54,962 bases of DNA from Gemmatimonadota bacterium. GTDB taxonomy: Bacteria > Gemmatimonadota > Gemmatimonadetes > Gemmatimonadales > Gemmatimonadaceae. The stretch is taken from contig JAHFCT010000007.1 of NCBI GenBank assembly GCA_023249375.1, positions 5,152 to 60,113 on the forward strand, written 5' to 3'. Of the stretch, positions 34,650-46,151 are shown in pieces (within the stretch, counting starts at the first letter, position 1; each line of letters opens with the position of its first letter). The notes beneath the pieces were generated by a model. That model saw only the letters and a list, made by a program, of their open reading frames with translations, was not told the origin of the DNA and made no database searches. The position numbers and the translations under genes are program-made.

Positions 34650-36944
34650 CTAGTCGAGCACCGGCGTGACGCCCAGCAACTCGGGCCCGCCGCCACGCGC
34701 AAACACCGTCGCCGCGATGCGCTGCCGCACGCGCGCCTCGGCGATCACCGCGTCAAACCCCGGCCGCGCGCGCAACGGCGCGAGCAACGGGCTGTGCACC
34801 AACAGGCCCGTCGGCGTGAAGCCCGCGCGCACAACCCGCGCCCAGAGTTCGTGCGCCATCTCCCACCCGCCGCCCACCGTCGCGAGCGTGGCGGCGATCG
34901 CGATGGCCTCGGGGTCAACGTGGAACGCCAGCATGGGTTCAATGGCCTCGCGGATATTCTCGGTCTCGCCAGCCACGATGCGCAGGCCGCTGCGCAGGGT
35001 CTCGCGGTACGCTGGCGGCAACTTCTCGAGTTCCCGACTGGTAAAGAGCTTGAGCGCCTCGTCGTTGCGGCCCTGCGACACGAGATAGATAAAGTACGCC
35101 CCGGGGTCGTCCCGCTCGATGTCGACGACGGTCGCGTGGCTCAGATGCGGAGGTCCAAAACTCAGTGTCCACACCGCGCCGGTTCCCAGCGTCGGATCGA
35201 GCCGCCGCGCTTCGCGCCACGCGGCAAGGGACGCATCGGCAAGGCCGGCATACCGGCAGGCGTTGATGAGGCCCGCAAACAGCTGCGCATCGTGACGGTT
35301 GATGCGGATGTGCTGCAGCAGACGGCTGATGGCGTCTTCCGCGAGGCCGCGCTCCGTCTCGGCGTAGGTGAGAAACCGGTGCGCGACCGACAGGTCGGGA
35401 TTCAACGCGAGCGCACGGCGCATGGCACGCTCCCCGCGTTCATCGTTGACCCCGCGGTCGCCCGTGTACTTGCCGATGATGCGATACGCGCGACCCAGCC
35501 AAGCCCACGCCGGCGCGAACGAAGGATCGTGCTCGACCGCCCGCTCGAGGCATTCGCGTGCTTCCTCCGCCGTCGTCAGGCCGCGCGATAACTCGATGCC
35601 GCGCAAGTACTGTTCAAACGCCATCGCGTTTGCGGGCACGTCGGTGCGCCCCATCGGCGAGGTCCGCGCGCCGAGGTGCGAGGCGAGCAGCGCTGAGGCC
35701 GCTTCGGTCATTCGCTCCTCGAGCGCGAAGATGTCATCCATCGATCCCTTCACGTTGGTCGCGCCCAGCACCGTCCCCGATGCTGCCTCAATCAGTTGCA
35801 CCGACGCGCGCAACTGCGTGCCCGACCGGAGCAAGGAACCCATGAGAGCGAGATCGACGTCGGCGTCAGCGGCGAGACGGCGCAAGTCGGCGCCATCCAC
35901 CTGCCAGCGCGCCGCGACCGATGGAGAGCGCACGACCAACCCGCCGATGGCCGCGAGCGATCCCGACATGGCCTCGGCGAGGCCGAATGACAGGAACTGC
36001 GCATCGGCGTCCGCGGCCTGCAGGCGCAGCGGCGGCACCACCAGTCGCATCAATGCGCGCGCCGCATGCGCGCCGCTGTCACCCGCGTGCGAGGTGTCGA
36101 CGGCGCGCAGTGCCGTTGCCATTGCCGCCGCCGATTCAAAGCGGGCAGCCGGTTCTTTTGAGAGTGCACGACGAATCACACGGTCGATCGCGACCACCGT
36201 GTCCGAGCCCTGCAGGGCCGGCGGATGCTCGTTGAGAATGGCGAACAGTAGGTCGATGACGTTGTTGCCCGTGAACGGCGGACGGCCCGCGAGCATCTCG
36301 AACAGCACGCACCCCGCGGCAAACAGGTCGGCGCGCGCATCGAGCGTGTCACCGTTGATCTGTTCCGGCGCCATGTACTTTGGCGTGCCAATGAGCATGC
36401 CCGGCTGCGTCAGCGCGGGCGTCGTGGCGGCGTCCAGTTTCACCGTCTCGTTGCCCACGCTGCGCGCGAGGCCAAAGTCGAGCAGCTTGGCGCCATGCGG
36501 CGTGAGGAAGACATTCGACGGCTTCACGTCGCGATGCACCAGCCCTCTGTCGTGCAGGGCCTGCAGCGCATCAAGCAACTGGCCGGCGAGCGTGACGGCC
36601 TCGGCGGCGGTGCACGCGCCGCGCTGCAGGCGTTGCTCGAGTGACTCGCCCTCGAGCAGTTCCATCGCGAGATAGATCCCGTGTGGCCCTTCGTCGATCT
36701 CGTAGATCTGGCACACATTCGGATGACTCACGCTCGCTGCCGCGCGTGCCTCGCGCCAGAATCGGCTGACCGCCGACGCATCATCCAGGCCGGCGATGAG
36801 CTTGATGGCCACATCGCGCTCGAGCCGCTCGTCGCGTGCGGCAAAGACCACGCCCATGCCGCCACGGCCCAGCCGGCGCGTCAGCTCGTAGCGGCCAAAC
36901 GCGAACGGCAGCGGGATTTCGTCGGAGCGGAGGGAGTCGGTCAT
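34650..36944 (-). CDS. Ser/Thr protein kinase with TolB/FlgO-like and TPR C-terminus
   Basis: 764 aa. Residues about 15-285 are an Hanks-type kinase with glycine loop LGRGGMGVVF, catalytic Lys48 (VAIKLI), HRDVKPSN (137-144), DFG (156-158) and APEQ. A region at about 295-420 (VVPPLRLQAADADAQFLSFG, DLALMGSLLRSGTQLRASVQ) resembles the FlgO/TolB-like domain found with CadC-type regulators. Residues about 430-760 are helical repeats (AREC LERAVEHDPSFAPAWAWLGR, then others) of the TPR type. No membrane helix is visible, so it is a cytosolic kinase probably scaffolding protein contacts. Divergent from the GH9 gene. Confidence 0.88.
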   Translation of the reverse strand: MTDSLRSDEIPLPFAFGRYELTRRLGRGGMGVVFAARDERLERDVAIKLIAGLDDASAVSRFWREARAAASVSHPNVCQIYEIDEGPHGIYLAMELLEGESLEQRLQRGACTAAEAVTLAGQLLDALQALHDRGLVHRDVKPSNVFLTPHGAKLLDFGLARSVGNETVKLDAATTPALTQPGMLIGTPKYMAPEQINGDTLDARADLFAAGCVLFEMLAGRPPFTGNNVIDLLFAILNEHPPALQGSDTVVAIDRVIRRALSKEPAARFESAAAMATALRAVDTSHAGDSGAHAARALMRLVVPPLRLQAADADAQFLSFGLAEAMSGSLAAIGGLVVRSPSVAARWQVDGADLRRLAADADVDLALMGSLLRSGTQLRASVQLIEAASGTVLGATNVKGSMDDIFALEERMTEAASALLASHLGARTSPMGRTDVPANAMAFEQYLRGIELSRGLTTAEEARECLERAVEHDPSFAPAWAWLGRAYRIIGKYTGDRGVNDERGERAMRRALALNPDLSVAHRFLTYAETERGLAEDAISRLLQHIRINRHDAQLFAGLINACRYAGLADASLAAWREARRLDPTLGTGAVWTLSFGPPHLSHATVVDIERDDPGAYFIYLVSQGRNDEALKLFTSRELEKLPPAYRETLRSGLRIVAGETENIREAIEPMLAFHVDPEAIAIAATLATVGGGWEMAHELWARVVRAGFTPTGLLVHSPLLAPLRARPGFDAVIAEARVRQRIAATVFARGGGPELLGVTPVLD

Positions 36945-37097
36945 GGCGCCGGGGGATCACGCAAACTGCAATTGAAGCGCGGCGCGCGCCACCCAAGTGC
37001 GCGTGTTGCACTGGTCGAGCGTACCGCACCACCTGCGCTTGTTCCGTCGGCACGCGACGCTTCTCCCCGCGGCGCGCCGCCGACGGTAGTTTCGAGC

Positions 37098-38897
37098 ATG
37101 ACACGGAATCGCATTCATCTCGCGTTCGTGGCCGCGCTCGCATTCCGCGCCACGGCGATGCTCAACGCGCAGGCACCCACGGCCGACGGCACTCCCGACG
37201 ACGCCATCCGCATCAATCAGGTGGGCTATCTCCCCGACGCGCCAAAGGTCGCGGTGGTCTGCGCGCTGGCGCCGCGCAACATCGATGCATTTGAAGTAGT
37301 CGATGAGAGCGGCAAACGTGTATTTGGTCCGGCGCGTGCAGAGCAGCGCGGCGCGTTCGGACCCTGCGTGCAAACGTATCGGCTCGATTTCACGAAGCTC
37401 GCGAAGGCGGGCACCTATCGCATTCACGCCGGCACGCTGTCGTCACCCGCCGTGAAGATCGGCGCCGGCGTCTGGAATGGCCTCGCCGACATGCCGCTGC
37501 GCTACCTGCGCCAGCAGCGCTCGGGCTTCAATCCGTACTACAACACCGCGGTGCACACGAAAGACGGAATCATCGTCGATCATCCCACCCGTGCCGGCGA
37601 ATATGTGTCCGCAAGCGGCGGGTGGGCGGATGCATCCGATTACCTGCAATACGTCACCACATCCGCCACCGCCACCTACCAACTGCTGCAGGCGTTCCGC
37701 GACAACCCGCGCGCGTTCGGCGACTCATACCAGGCCGATGGACGGGACGGCCCCAACGGCATCCCCGATGTGCTCGACGAAGCGCGCCACGGACTCGCGT
37801 GGCTGCTGAAGATGTTTCCCGACGACTCGCTGATGCTCAATCAACTCGGCGATGATCGCGATCACATGTATTTCGATCTTCCAGCCAACGATTCAAGCGA
37901 TTACGGCTGGGGCAAAGGCGGCGCGCGCCCGCTGTATCCGTGCACCGGCATCGCGCAGGGACTCCTGCGCTACCAGAACCGCGCCACCGGCTACGCCTCC
38001 ACCGCCGGCAAGTTCGCCGCCGCGTTCGCACTCGGCGCGCAGTTGTTGCGTGCGCGCGAGCCCGCGCTGGCCGACACGCTCAAACGCAAAGCGCGCGCCG
38101 CGTACGCGTTGGGCGAGAAGTATCCCGGCGCGTGCCAGACCGCGCCTGCCCGCGGGCCCTACTTCTACGAAGAAGATGATTGGGCGGACGACATGGAGCT
38201 GGGCGCGGCCGCGCTCTTCGCTCTGACCGGCGAAAAGAAGTTCCAGCAGCGCGCGCTATCGTTCGCCGCGCAGGCGAAAGTGAAACCGTGGATGGGCGCC
38301 GACACGGCGAGCCACTACCAGTGGTACCCGTTTCACAACCTCGGCCACTTCGAAGCCGCGCGGCGCAGTGCGGCCCCTTCGCGCACAACACTCGCGGGCT
38401 ACTACCGCGATGGGATGAAGGCCGTCGCGGGCCGATCCAACAACGGATTCAACATCGGCGTCCCGTTCATTTGGTGCTCCAACGATCTCGTGACGTCACT
38501 GGCCGTGCAGGGCATCCTCTACCGGCGGCTCACCGGCGACACGCGCTATCGCGCGCTCGAACAGTCCGCCATCGACTGGCTCTTCGGCGCCAACCCGTGG
38601 GGCATCTCGATGCTCATCGGCGTGCCGGCCGATGGGATCTTCGCCCACGATCCGCACTCGGTACTCTCGCACAAGCGCGCGTACCAACTCGACGGTGCCC
38701 TGCTCGATGGGCCGGTCTACACATCGATCTACAAGCACCTGCTCGGCATTTCGCTCACCAAGCCAGACGCCTTCGCAAATTGGAACACGGGCTTCATCGT
38801 CTACCACGACGACTGGGGCGACTACTCGACCAACGAGCCGATAATGGATGGCTCGGCGAACATGCTGTACCTGCTGTCGTGGTTGGGCAAGCGCTAA
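37098..38897 (+). CDS. Glycoside hydrolase family 9, secreted
   Basis: 599 aa. Signal peptide (LAFVAALAFRATAMLNAQA), an N-terminal Ig-like CelD_N domain (residues about 36-125, IRINQVGYLPDAPKVAVV), then the alpha6/alpha6 catalytic domain. SGGWADASDYLQY carries the two Asp (178, 181) that serve as catalytic base in GH9, where DAGD is usual. NEPIMDGSANMLYL near the C-terminus supplies the catalytic Glu580. It should cut beta-1,4-glucan or a related glycan such as xyloglucan or glucosamine oligomers. Start at the ATG at 37098. Confidence 0.9.
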   Translation: MTRNRIHLAFVAALAFRATAMLNAQAPTADGTPDDAIRINQVGYLPDAPKVAVVCALAPRNIDAFEVVDESGKRVFGPARAEQRGAFGPCVQTYRLDFTKLAKAGTYRIHAGTLSSPAVKIGAGVWNGLADMPLRYLRQQRSGFNPYYNTAVHTKDGIIVDHPTRAGEYVSASGGWADASDYLQYVTTSATATYQLLQAFRDNPRAFGDSYQADGRDGPNGIPDVLDEARHGLAWLLKMFPDDSLMLNQLGDDRDHMYFDLPANDSSDYGWGKGGARPLYPCTGIAQGLLRYQNRATGYASTAGKFAAAFALGAQLLRAREPALADTLKRKARAAYALGEKYPGACQTAPARGPYFYEEDDWADDMELGAAALFALTGEKKFQQRALSFAAQAKVKPWMGADTASHYQWYPFHNLGHFEAARRSAAPSRTTLAGYYRDGMKAVAGRSNNGFNIGVPFIWCSNDLVTSLAVQGILYRRLTGDTRYRALEQSAIDWLFGANPWGISMLIGVPADGIFAHDPHSVLSHKRAYQLDGALLDGPVYTSIYKHLLGISLTKPDAFANWNTGFIVYHDDWGDYSTNEPIMDGSANMLYLLSWLGKR

Positions 38898-38925
38898 GCG
38901 GCTGACGTAAGGGCAGGAACGCGGT

Positions 38926-38978
38926 GAAGGGGGTGTCCGCCGGCTTATGGGTCATGGAAGCCGCCGGACACCCCCTTC
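38926..38978. terminator. Long hairpin between convergent GH9 and CocE genes
   Basis: Arms 38926-38946 and 38958-38978 (GAAGGGGGTGTCCG then CGGCTT) pair over 21 bases with one mismatch around an 11-base loop. It would terminate both convergent transcripts; a strong T-run is absent. Confidence 0.82.
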
Positions 38979-38996
38979 ATCGTGTTCCGTGTCGCG

Positions 38997-40883
38997 CTAC
39001 GGCAGCTGCCGCACGTCGATCCGAGTCGCCTTCAAGGCAGAGTGATACACGCGCATTGTCGCCGTCTTGAAGTCGCCAGGCTTGGCGAAGAAGATGTTCG
39101 GCACGTACGTCTGCGGGTTGCGGTCGATGTGCGGGAACCACGTGCTCTGCACCTGCACCATGATCCGGTGTCCCTTCCGGAACGTGTGATGGATGGACGG
39201 CATCTCGAACCGGATGGAATCGGCCTGGTTGGGCACCATCGCCGACGGTTTCTCCCACGAGCGGCGATAGCGCGCACGGAACGGCTCGCCGCGCACGAGT
39301 TGCTGATAGCCGCCCACCGTGAACCCCGTGTTGTCGCCCGCCCAGTTCTGCGCATCATCCGGGAAGACGTCGATGAGCTTCACAATGAAGTCGGCATCGG
39401 TTCCGGTGGTGCTCACGTGCAGCACGGGTGACACCGGGCCCGTCAGCGTGACGTCTGCCGCGAGCACGTCCGTTTGGTACGTGAGGACGTCGGTGCGACG
39501 CGACGCAAAGCGCTGATCGGCGGTGATGTAATCGCGAGGCATGCCGTTCGATTCGATGCGGTCAACCACCGGCACCGGCTTGGCGGGATCGCTCACGTAT
39601 TCATCAAATGCCGAGCCGCCGTTGGGCGCGGTAAAGCCGAGCTTGCCATCGGGCTGCAGATACAGCGACACCTTCTTCGACTCTGGTGCGGGCCACGTTG
39701 CGTAGCGGTCCCACGTGTCCGCGCCGGTCCGGAAGACCAGTACGCGCGGCGCGTCAGCGAGCGGCGCGCCCTTCAAATGATGCGCGAAGAAGGGATACTC
39801 CACCGAATCGCGGAAGAACGGTCCCGTCTTGTATTGCCACTGCAAGTTGCCGAGCGTCGTGCCGTCACCTCGGCTCCATCCGCCGTGCGACCACGGGCCA
39901 ACGATGACGCGATTGTCCGTTGCCTTGCTCTGCGCGTTGATGCTGTTGAACACCCACCACGGGCCGTGAATGTCTTCGGTGTCGTAGAACCCGCCCACCG
40001 TCAGCACCGCCGCCTTTACGTCATGCAGGTGCGGGCGAACGTCGCGCTCCTTCCAGAACGCATCGTACGTGGGGTGCGCGAGAATGTTGTTCCACAACGG
40101 ACCCGTCGCGCTGTCGATGATCTTGCGCGAACCCGGGCCCACCGGCCCCATGTTCAGATAGAACTGAAAGGCATCGCGCGTGCCCATCGAAAATGGATAG
40201 CGAGGGTCAAAGCCCGGCTCTTTGCGCGGCCCGCGCCCGAAGCCGGTGTAAAACGAAAAGTTGTGCGCCAGCAGGAACGCGCCACCGTGAAAATTGTCAT
40301 CGCCCATCCAGATGTCGGTCATCGGTGCCTGCGGCGAGCAGGCCACCAGCGCCGGATGCCGCGACAGGCAACTCGCGCTCGTGTAGAACCCCGGATACGA
40401 CGTGCCGTAGATCCCGACCTTTCCATTCGTCGGCAGATTCTTCACCAACCACTCGATGGAGTCGTACGTGTCGGTTCCTTCATCGACGTCCGTCGGCTTC
40501 GCGTGAGTCTCGAGCAGGGGCATCATGTCGCGGAACTCGCCTTCCGAGAAATGCCGGCCGCGCGTGTCCTGATAGACGAAGATGTATCCGTCGTCCACGT
40601 ACTTGGAGTTGGCCGACGGGCCGAGTGTGGGTTTGTAGAGCGTGTCGCTGTACGGCGCCACCGAGTACGGCGTGCGCGACATCAGCACGGGATATCGGCG
40701 CGTGGTATCCCTCGGCACATAAATAGATGTGAACAGCTTCACGCCGTCGCGCGCCGGAATCCTCACTTCCATCTTGCGATAGTTCTGGCGAATTCGTGCG
40801 GCGAGCGCAGGGTCGCTTTGTGGCGCGGCGACGGTCGGTGCCGCAAACAGCGCGGCAAGAATCAAGAGCGATGTACGACGCAT
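38997..40883 (-). CDS. Secreted CocE/NonD-type hydrolase (X-Pro dipeptidyl-peptidase S15 family)
   Basis: 628 aa with signal peptide (LLILAALFAAPTVAAPQ). The alpha/beta-hydrolase core contains VYQDTRGRHFSEGEF, the nucleophile GIYGTSYPGFY (Ser162), and a typical C-terminal beta jelly-roll (about 400-628, HTFRKGHRIMVQVQSTWFPHIDRN). Family members hydrolyse acyl esters (cocaine esterase) or cephalosporin/glutaryl amides, or act as X-Pro peptidases. The substrate is not predictable. Divergent from the tyrosine phenol-lyase gene over 244 bp. Confidence 0.9.
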   Translation of the reverse strand: MRRTSLLILAALFAAPTVAAPQSDPALAARIRQNYRKMEVRIPARDGVKLFTSIYVPRDTTRRYPVLMSRTPYSVAPYSDTLYKPTLGPSANSKYVDDGYIFVYQDTRGRHFSEGEFRDMMPLLETHAKPTDVDEGTDTYDSIEWLVKNLPTNGKVGIYGTSYPGFYTSASCLSRHPALVACSPQAPMTDIWMGDDNFHGGAFLLAHNFSFYTGFGRGPRKEPGFDPRYPFSMGTRDAFQFYLNMGPVGPGSRKIIDSATGPLWNNILAHPTYDAFWKERDVRPHLHDVKAAVLTVGGFYDTEDIHGPWWVFNSINAQSKATDNRVIVGPWSHGGWSRGDGTTLGNLQWQYKTGPFFRDSVEYPFFAHHLKGAPLADAPRVLVFRTGADTWDRYATWPAPESKKVSLYLQPDGKLGFTAPNGGSAFDEYVSDPAKPVPVVDRIESNGMPRDYITADQRFASRRTDVLTYQTDVLAADVTLTGPVSPVLHVSTTGTDADFIVKLIDVFPDDAQNWAGDNTGFTVGGYQQLVRGEPFRARYRRSWEKPSAMVPNQADSIRFEMPSIHHTFRKGHRIMVQVQSTWFPHIDRNPQTYVPNIFFAKPGDFKTATMRVYHSALKATRIDVRQLP

Positions 40884-41043
40884 GACGTTCGGATCCGGAA
40901 AGGGTGGCAGCCGGCTGCATCAGGCTGCGTAGCGCATCCACATAGCATGCCCTTCCAGCGGAGACGTCGCCAGATCCCGCTCAGGTCGACCGGAAGTCAC
41001 GAGAAGACAGGCGTTTCCTGACACGATGTCGTGAAAACTCTGA

Positions 41044-42546
<1,503 letters not shown>

Positions 42547-42571
42547 GACGCAGTCGCTGTTGACGGGGACA

Positions 42572-42612
42572 TGCAAGAGAGGCGGCGGCGCAGCATGCCG
42601 CCTCCTCTTGCA
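42572..42612. terminator. Hairpin between convergent tpl and acyl-CoA ligase genes
   Basis: TGCAAGAGAGGCGGC (42572-42586) pairs with GCCGCCTCCTCTTGCA (42597-42612) with a one-base bulge and a 10-base loop. It lies between the stops of two convergent genes and can terminate both. Confidence 0.8.
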
Positions 42613-42626
42613 GTCCGGTCAGCGTG

Positions 42627-44249
42627 TTACGTCATGAGTCGCGCCGCGAACCGCTCGCGCAGCACGTTCTTCAGGAACTTGCCGGCCCCGCTCTTCGGAA
42701 TGGCGTCGATGAACTCGGTGGCGTCCGGCATCCACCACTTGGCAAAGTGTGGCCGGAGGTGTTCGACAATCTCCTCGTGCGTGACGGTCTTTCCCGGCTT
42801 GCACACCACCACCGCGATGGGCCGCTCCATCCACTTGGGCTCGGGTACGCCAATCACCGCCGCCTCCGCCACGGCCGGATGACCCATGATGGCGTTCTCC
42901 AGCGCCACCGAACTCACCCATTCGCCGCCCGTCTTGATCACATCCTTCGACCGGTCGCGAATCTGAATGCTTCCGTCAGCGTGGATGCTCACAATGTCCC
43001 CCGTGCGGAACCATCCGTCCGGCGTGAATCGTTCGGCGCCGTCGTCGGCATGATAGTACTCGCCAACCACCCACGGCCCGCGCACTTCGAGTTCACCCAT
43101 CGCGACGCCGTCCCAGGCGATAAGGCCGGTCTCTTCGTTGCGCGCGCGAATTTCCATGAACGGGACTGGTCGCCCCTGACGCGCACGATACGCGTCCTCG
43201 TCATCCGGCCCAGTCGCGACAAAGCCGTGCGGCAGGCGCGAAATGCTTGCCAACGGCGACGTCTCCGTCATGCCCCATCCCTGCACGACGTCCACCTGAT
43301 GCCGTTCGCGGAACGCCTTGATCATGTGCTGCGGCACCGCGCTGCCGCCGACGGTTGCCATCTGCCAGGCACTGAGGTCGTATGTCCCGGGATTCGCCTC
43401 AAGACCCGCGAGAATCCCGTTCATGACCGTTGGTACTCCAGCGACAATCGTCACCCGCTCGCCGGTGATCAGCTCGAGCAAACTCGCCGCATCGAGGTGC
43501 GGTCCCGGCAGCACCTGGCGCAAGCCGAGCATCGCGCAGGCGTACGGAAAGCCCCAGGCATTGGCGTGGAAGAGCGGCACAATGGCCAGCGCGCAGTCAC
43601 CTTCGCGCATGCCCAGCGCGCTCGACATGCATTCGCCAAAGCAGTGCAGCACCTGGCTGCGGTGCGAGTACACCACGCCTTTGGGCTTGCCGGTGGTGCC
43701 CGACGTGTAGCACATCGCCGCCGCCGCGCTCTCGGCGAGCGCTGGGAACTCGTACGGCCGCGCCGATCCGCGCGCGATGACGTCCTCAAAATCCATCGCT
43801 CCGGGCGGCAGCGCGCCACCGCTGGTGTTGATCACGATCACGTGCTCAATCGGCGTGCGGTCGCGGAACTGCTGCAACAGCGGCAGCAGCACATCGTCCA
43901 CGATGATCGCGCGATCGCCCGCATTGGTGGCAATCCAGGCGAGTTCGTCGGGGTGCAGTCGGAGATTCAGCGTGTGGCAGACAAACCCGCCGCACGGCAC
44001 GGCGAAATACGCTTCGGCGTGCTGCACGCTGTTCCACGCCAGCGTTGCCACACGGTCGCCGCGCGAAAGCCCCAGCGATTCCAGCCCGGCGGCAAGATGG
44101 CGGGCTCGGCGCATCATCTCGCCGTAGGTCGTGCGGTGAATGGACCGGTCGGGGCGGCGCCCCACCACGGCGACGTTCGGAAAGAGCTGTTCCGCTCGGC
44201 GCGCGATTACGTCGAGCGTCAGCTGCACATCCATCATCTGGCCGCGCAT
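42627..44249 (-). CDS. Fatty acid-CoA ligase (acyl-CoA synthetase)
   Basis: 540 aa AMP-forming ligase. The A3 motif YTSGTTGKPKG is at 181-191; VVQGWGMTETSP (A5), DGWFRTGD and the C-terminal lysine motif KSGAGKFLK are all present. The opening GRRPDRSIHRTTYGEMMRRA and lid sequence resemble medium- to long-chain fatty acid ligases of the AlkK group. It activates a carboxylic acid to acyl-CoA via acyl-AMP. The next gene upstream on this strand, 151 bp away, encodes a 2-hydroxyacyl-CoA lyase-type enzyme, which could use its product. Confidence 0.88.
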   Translation of the reverse strand: MRGQMMDVQLTLDVIARRAEQLFPNVAVVGRRPDRSIHRTTYGEMMRRARHLAAGLESLGLSRGDRVATLAWNSVQHAEAYFAVPCGGFVCHTLNLRLHPDELAWIATNAGDRAIIVDDVLLPLLQQFRDRTPIEHVIVINTSGGALPPGAMDFEDVIARGSARPYEFPALAESAAAAMCYTSGTTGKPKGVVYSHRSQVLHCFGECMSSALGMREGDCALAIVPLFHANAWGFPYACAMLGLRQVLPGPHLDAASLLELITGERVTIVAGVPTVMNGILAGLEANPGTYDLSAWQMATVGGSAVPQHMIKAFRERHQVDVVQGWGMTETSPLASISRLPHGFVATGPDDEDAYRARQGRPVPFMEIRARNEETGLIAWDGVAMGELEVRGPWVVGEYYHADDGAERFTPDGWFRTGDIVSIHADGSIQIRDRSKDVIKTGGEWVSSVALENAIMGHPAVAEAAVIGVPEPKWMERPIAVVVCKPGKTVTHEEIVEHLRPHFAKWWMPDATEFIDAIPKSGAGKFLKNVLRERFAARLMT

Positions 44250-44400
44250 GCGAGCCTCGGGGGGCGAGGGACCCGACGAAGCTATGCCGCCATGGTGCGG
44301 CGCGATAGATGCGGCTGTGCCGCGCGATCGCTTTCGCGTACGCGCGCTCTCGCAGTTCCACTCGAACGCTCGCTCGAGGGCGCCCGGTAGTGCGACCGCC

Positions 44401-46149
44401 CTACATGCTCAAACTGCCCTTCCGAAACTCGCTCGTCCCGATCGCCGCGTTGATCAGCACGGGACGCCCGCCGCGTGCCACATCGCGCGCCATATGAAGC
44501 GTGGCTTCAAGGCGCGCCGGATCATCGAGCAGCAAGCCACGTGCGCCAAGCGATTCCGCCGTTTCGTGAAACGCAGTGCGACCGAGCTTCGTGCCCACGT
44601 CATCCCCAAGCATTGGCACTTGGCCGCGCGCGATCTGTGTCCACGCGCCGTCATTGCCGACGACGCAGATGACGGGTAGTCCGTGCCGCACAAACGTGTC
44701 GAGTTCGACGATGCCGTAGCCGGCAGCGCCGTCGCCCCACATGAGCCAGACATCATCGTCAGGGCGCACCAGCTTCGCCGCCATCGCGAAGCCAGCGCCA
44801 ACACCGAGTGTGCCGAAGACGCCGGGGTCAAGCCAACGCATCGGTCCGCGCGGGCGCACCACGTACGACGCCGTGCCAATGAAGTCGCCGCCATCTGCAA
44901 CAATCGTTGAACGATCGGTGAGCAGGTCGTCGATGCCGCGGCACAACGCCAGCGGATTGACCGGGGCCAGCGGTACCGTGGCGTCCGCCGCAATGGCCGC
45001 GTCGCGCGCGGCGTCGCGCTCGGCGAGCCGCGCCGCCCACGGCGCGCACGGCACTCGCACACCGACGCCCGCGAGTTCGCGCACAAACAGGTCGGCATCC
45101 GCGCAGACCGCCAGCGCGCTGCGCCGGTTCTTGTGCAGTTCGCGCTCGTCGCGGTTTACCGAGACAATTGTCGTACGCGCCCCGATGTGACGCCCGTAGT
45201 CGAGGCGAAAATCCATCGGCACGCCGCAGAGCAGCACGAGATCAGCCTCGCGCAGCGCGTCCTTGCGTTGATGGCGAATCTGCAGTGCATCGCCCACGCC
45301 AAGCAAACCGCGCGCCATCCCGGCGAGAAAGACGGGGATGTCGAGTGCGCGCACCGCATCAGCCAGTGCGCCACTCTCCGCTGCACTCTCACACCCCTGA
45401 CTGCCGATCACCAGCACCGGACGTTCGGCGCGCGCGAGCAGCGCGGCCGTTCGTTGCACGGCGCGCGCACTCGGATGCATTCGCAGCACCGTCACCGGAT
45501 CGCGAGGCACCGCGCCGCCCTCGGCAAACACGCGATTCGCGTGACGACTCAGGTACCAGTGCTCCAGTCGCCGCCGCAGTGGTGCGCCCGTTGGCGGCGG
45601 CGATGACAAACCCATCGTCTCGCGAACCAGTGATTCTTCGTAAAGCACGTCGAGCGGAAGCTCCACGAACACGGGACCCTGCACCCCTTCACGCGCAATG
45701 CGAAACGCACGCTCCATCACCGCCACCACATCGGCCACGCGGCGCACTTGTTCCGCGTGCTTCACGTGCGGACGGATCACCGCCATCTGATCGATGTCCT
45801 GCAGCGAGCCGCGCCCGCGCAGCACCGTCGCTGTGGCGCCGCCAATGAGCAGCATCGGCGACCGCGCCATGCGCGCATTGGTAATGGCGGTCAACGTGTT
45901 GGTCACACCGGGCCCGGCCGTCACCACCGCAACGCCGACGCCAGTCAGTCGCGCGGTGGCGTCCGCGGCGAACGCGGCGGTCTGTTCTTGCCGAGTGTCG
46001 ATGACGCGAATGCCGCGCCGCTTTGCCTCGACGAAGATCGGCGCGATATGCCCGCCGGCGAGACCAAACAACGAGCGCACCCCGTGCCGGTGCAACACCT
46101 CGGCCACGAGCTGTCCTCCGCTTCGACGGCTCGACGCGATGTCGGACAT
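44401..46149 (-). CDS. Thiamine-diphosphate enzyme of the ILVBL/HACL type
   Basis: 582 aa with the three-domain layout of acetolactate synthase-like enzymes. Catalytic Glu55 is in [13 protein letters not shown], and the ThDP/Mg site is [19 protein letters not shown] ending at VVGNDGAW. The segment after it ([36 protein letters not shown]) agrees with the human ILVBL (2-hydroxyacyl-CoA lyase 2) group more than with IlvB. It probably cleaves 2-hydroxyacyl-CoA to an aldehyde and formyl-CoA. Start ATG at 46149, two bases after the GHL10 gene stop on the same strand, so they are likely cotranscribed. Confidence 0.82.
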   Translation of the reverse strand: MSDIASSRRSGGQLVAEVLHRHGVRSLFGLAGGHIAPIFVEAKRRGIRVIDTRQEQTAAFAADATARLTGVGVAVVTAGPGVTNTLTAITNARMARSPMLLIGGATATVLRGRGSLQDIDQMAVIRPHVKHAEQVRRVADVVAVMERAFRIAREGVQGPVFVELPLDVLYEESLVRETMGLSSPPPTGAPLRRRLEHWYLSRHANRVFAEGGAVPRDPVTVLRMHPSARAVQRTAALLARAERPVLVIGSQGCESAAESGALADAVRALDIPVFLAGMARGLLGVGDALQIRHQRKDALREADLVLLCGVPMDFRLDYGRHIGARTTIVSVNRDERELHKNRRSALAVCADADLFVRELAGVGVRVPCAPWAARLAERDAARDAAIAADATVPLAPVNPLALCRGIDDLLTDRSTIVADGGDFIGTASYVVRPRGPMRWLDPGVFGTLGVGAGFAMAAKLVRPDDDVWLMWGDGAAGYGIVELDTFVRHGLPVICVVGNDGAWTQIARGQVPMLGDDVGTKLGRTAFHETAESLGARGLLLDDPARLEATLHMARDVARGGRPVLINAAIGTSEFRKGSLSM

Positions 46150-46151
46150 TG

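Noticed and set aside
35368-36675. Long Ser/Ala/Arg-rich frame opposite the kinase gene
   Set aside because: Antisense to kinase motifs; no recognisable domain.
42624-44390. 588-codon frame on the plus strand opposite the acyl-CoA ligase
   Set aside because: Antisense to a clear AMP-forming ligase; low complexity in His and Arg and no domain.
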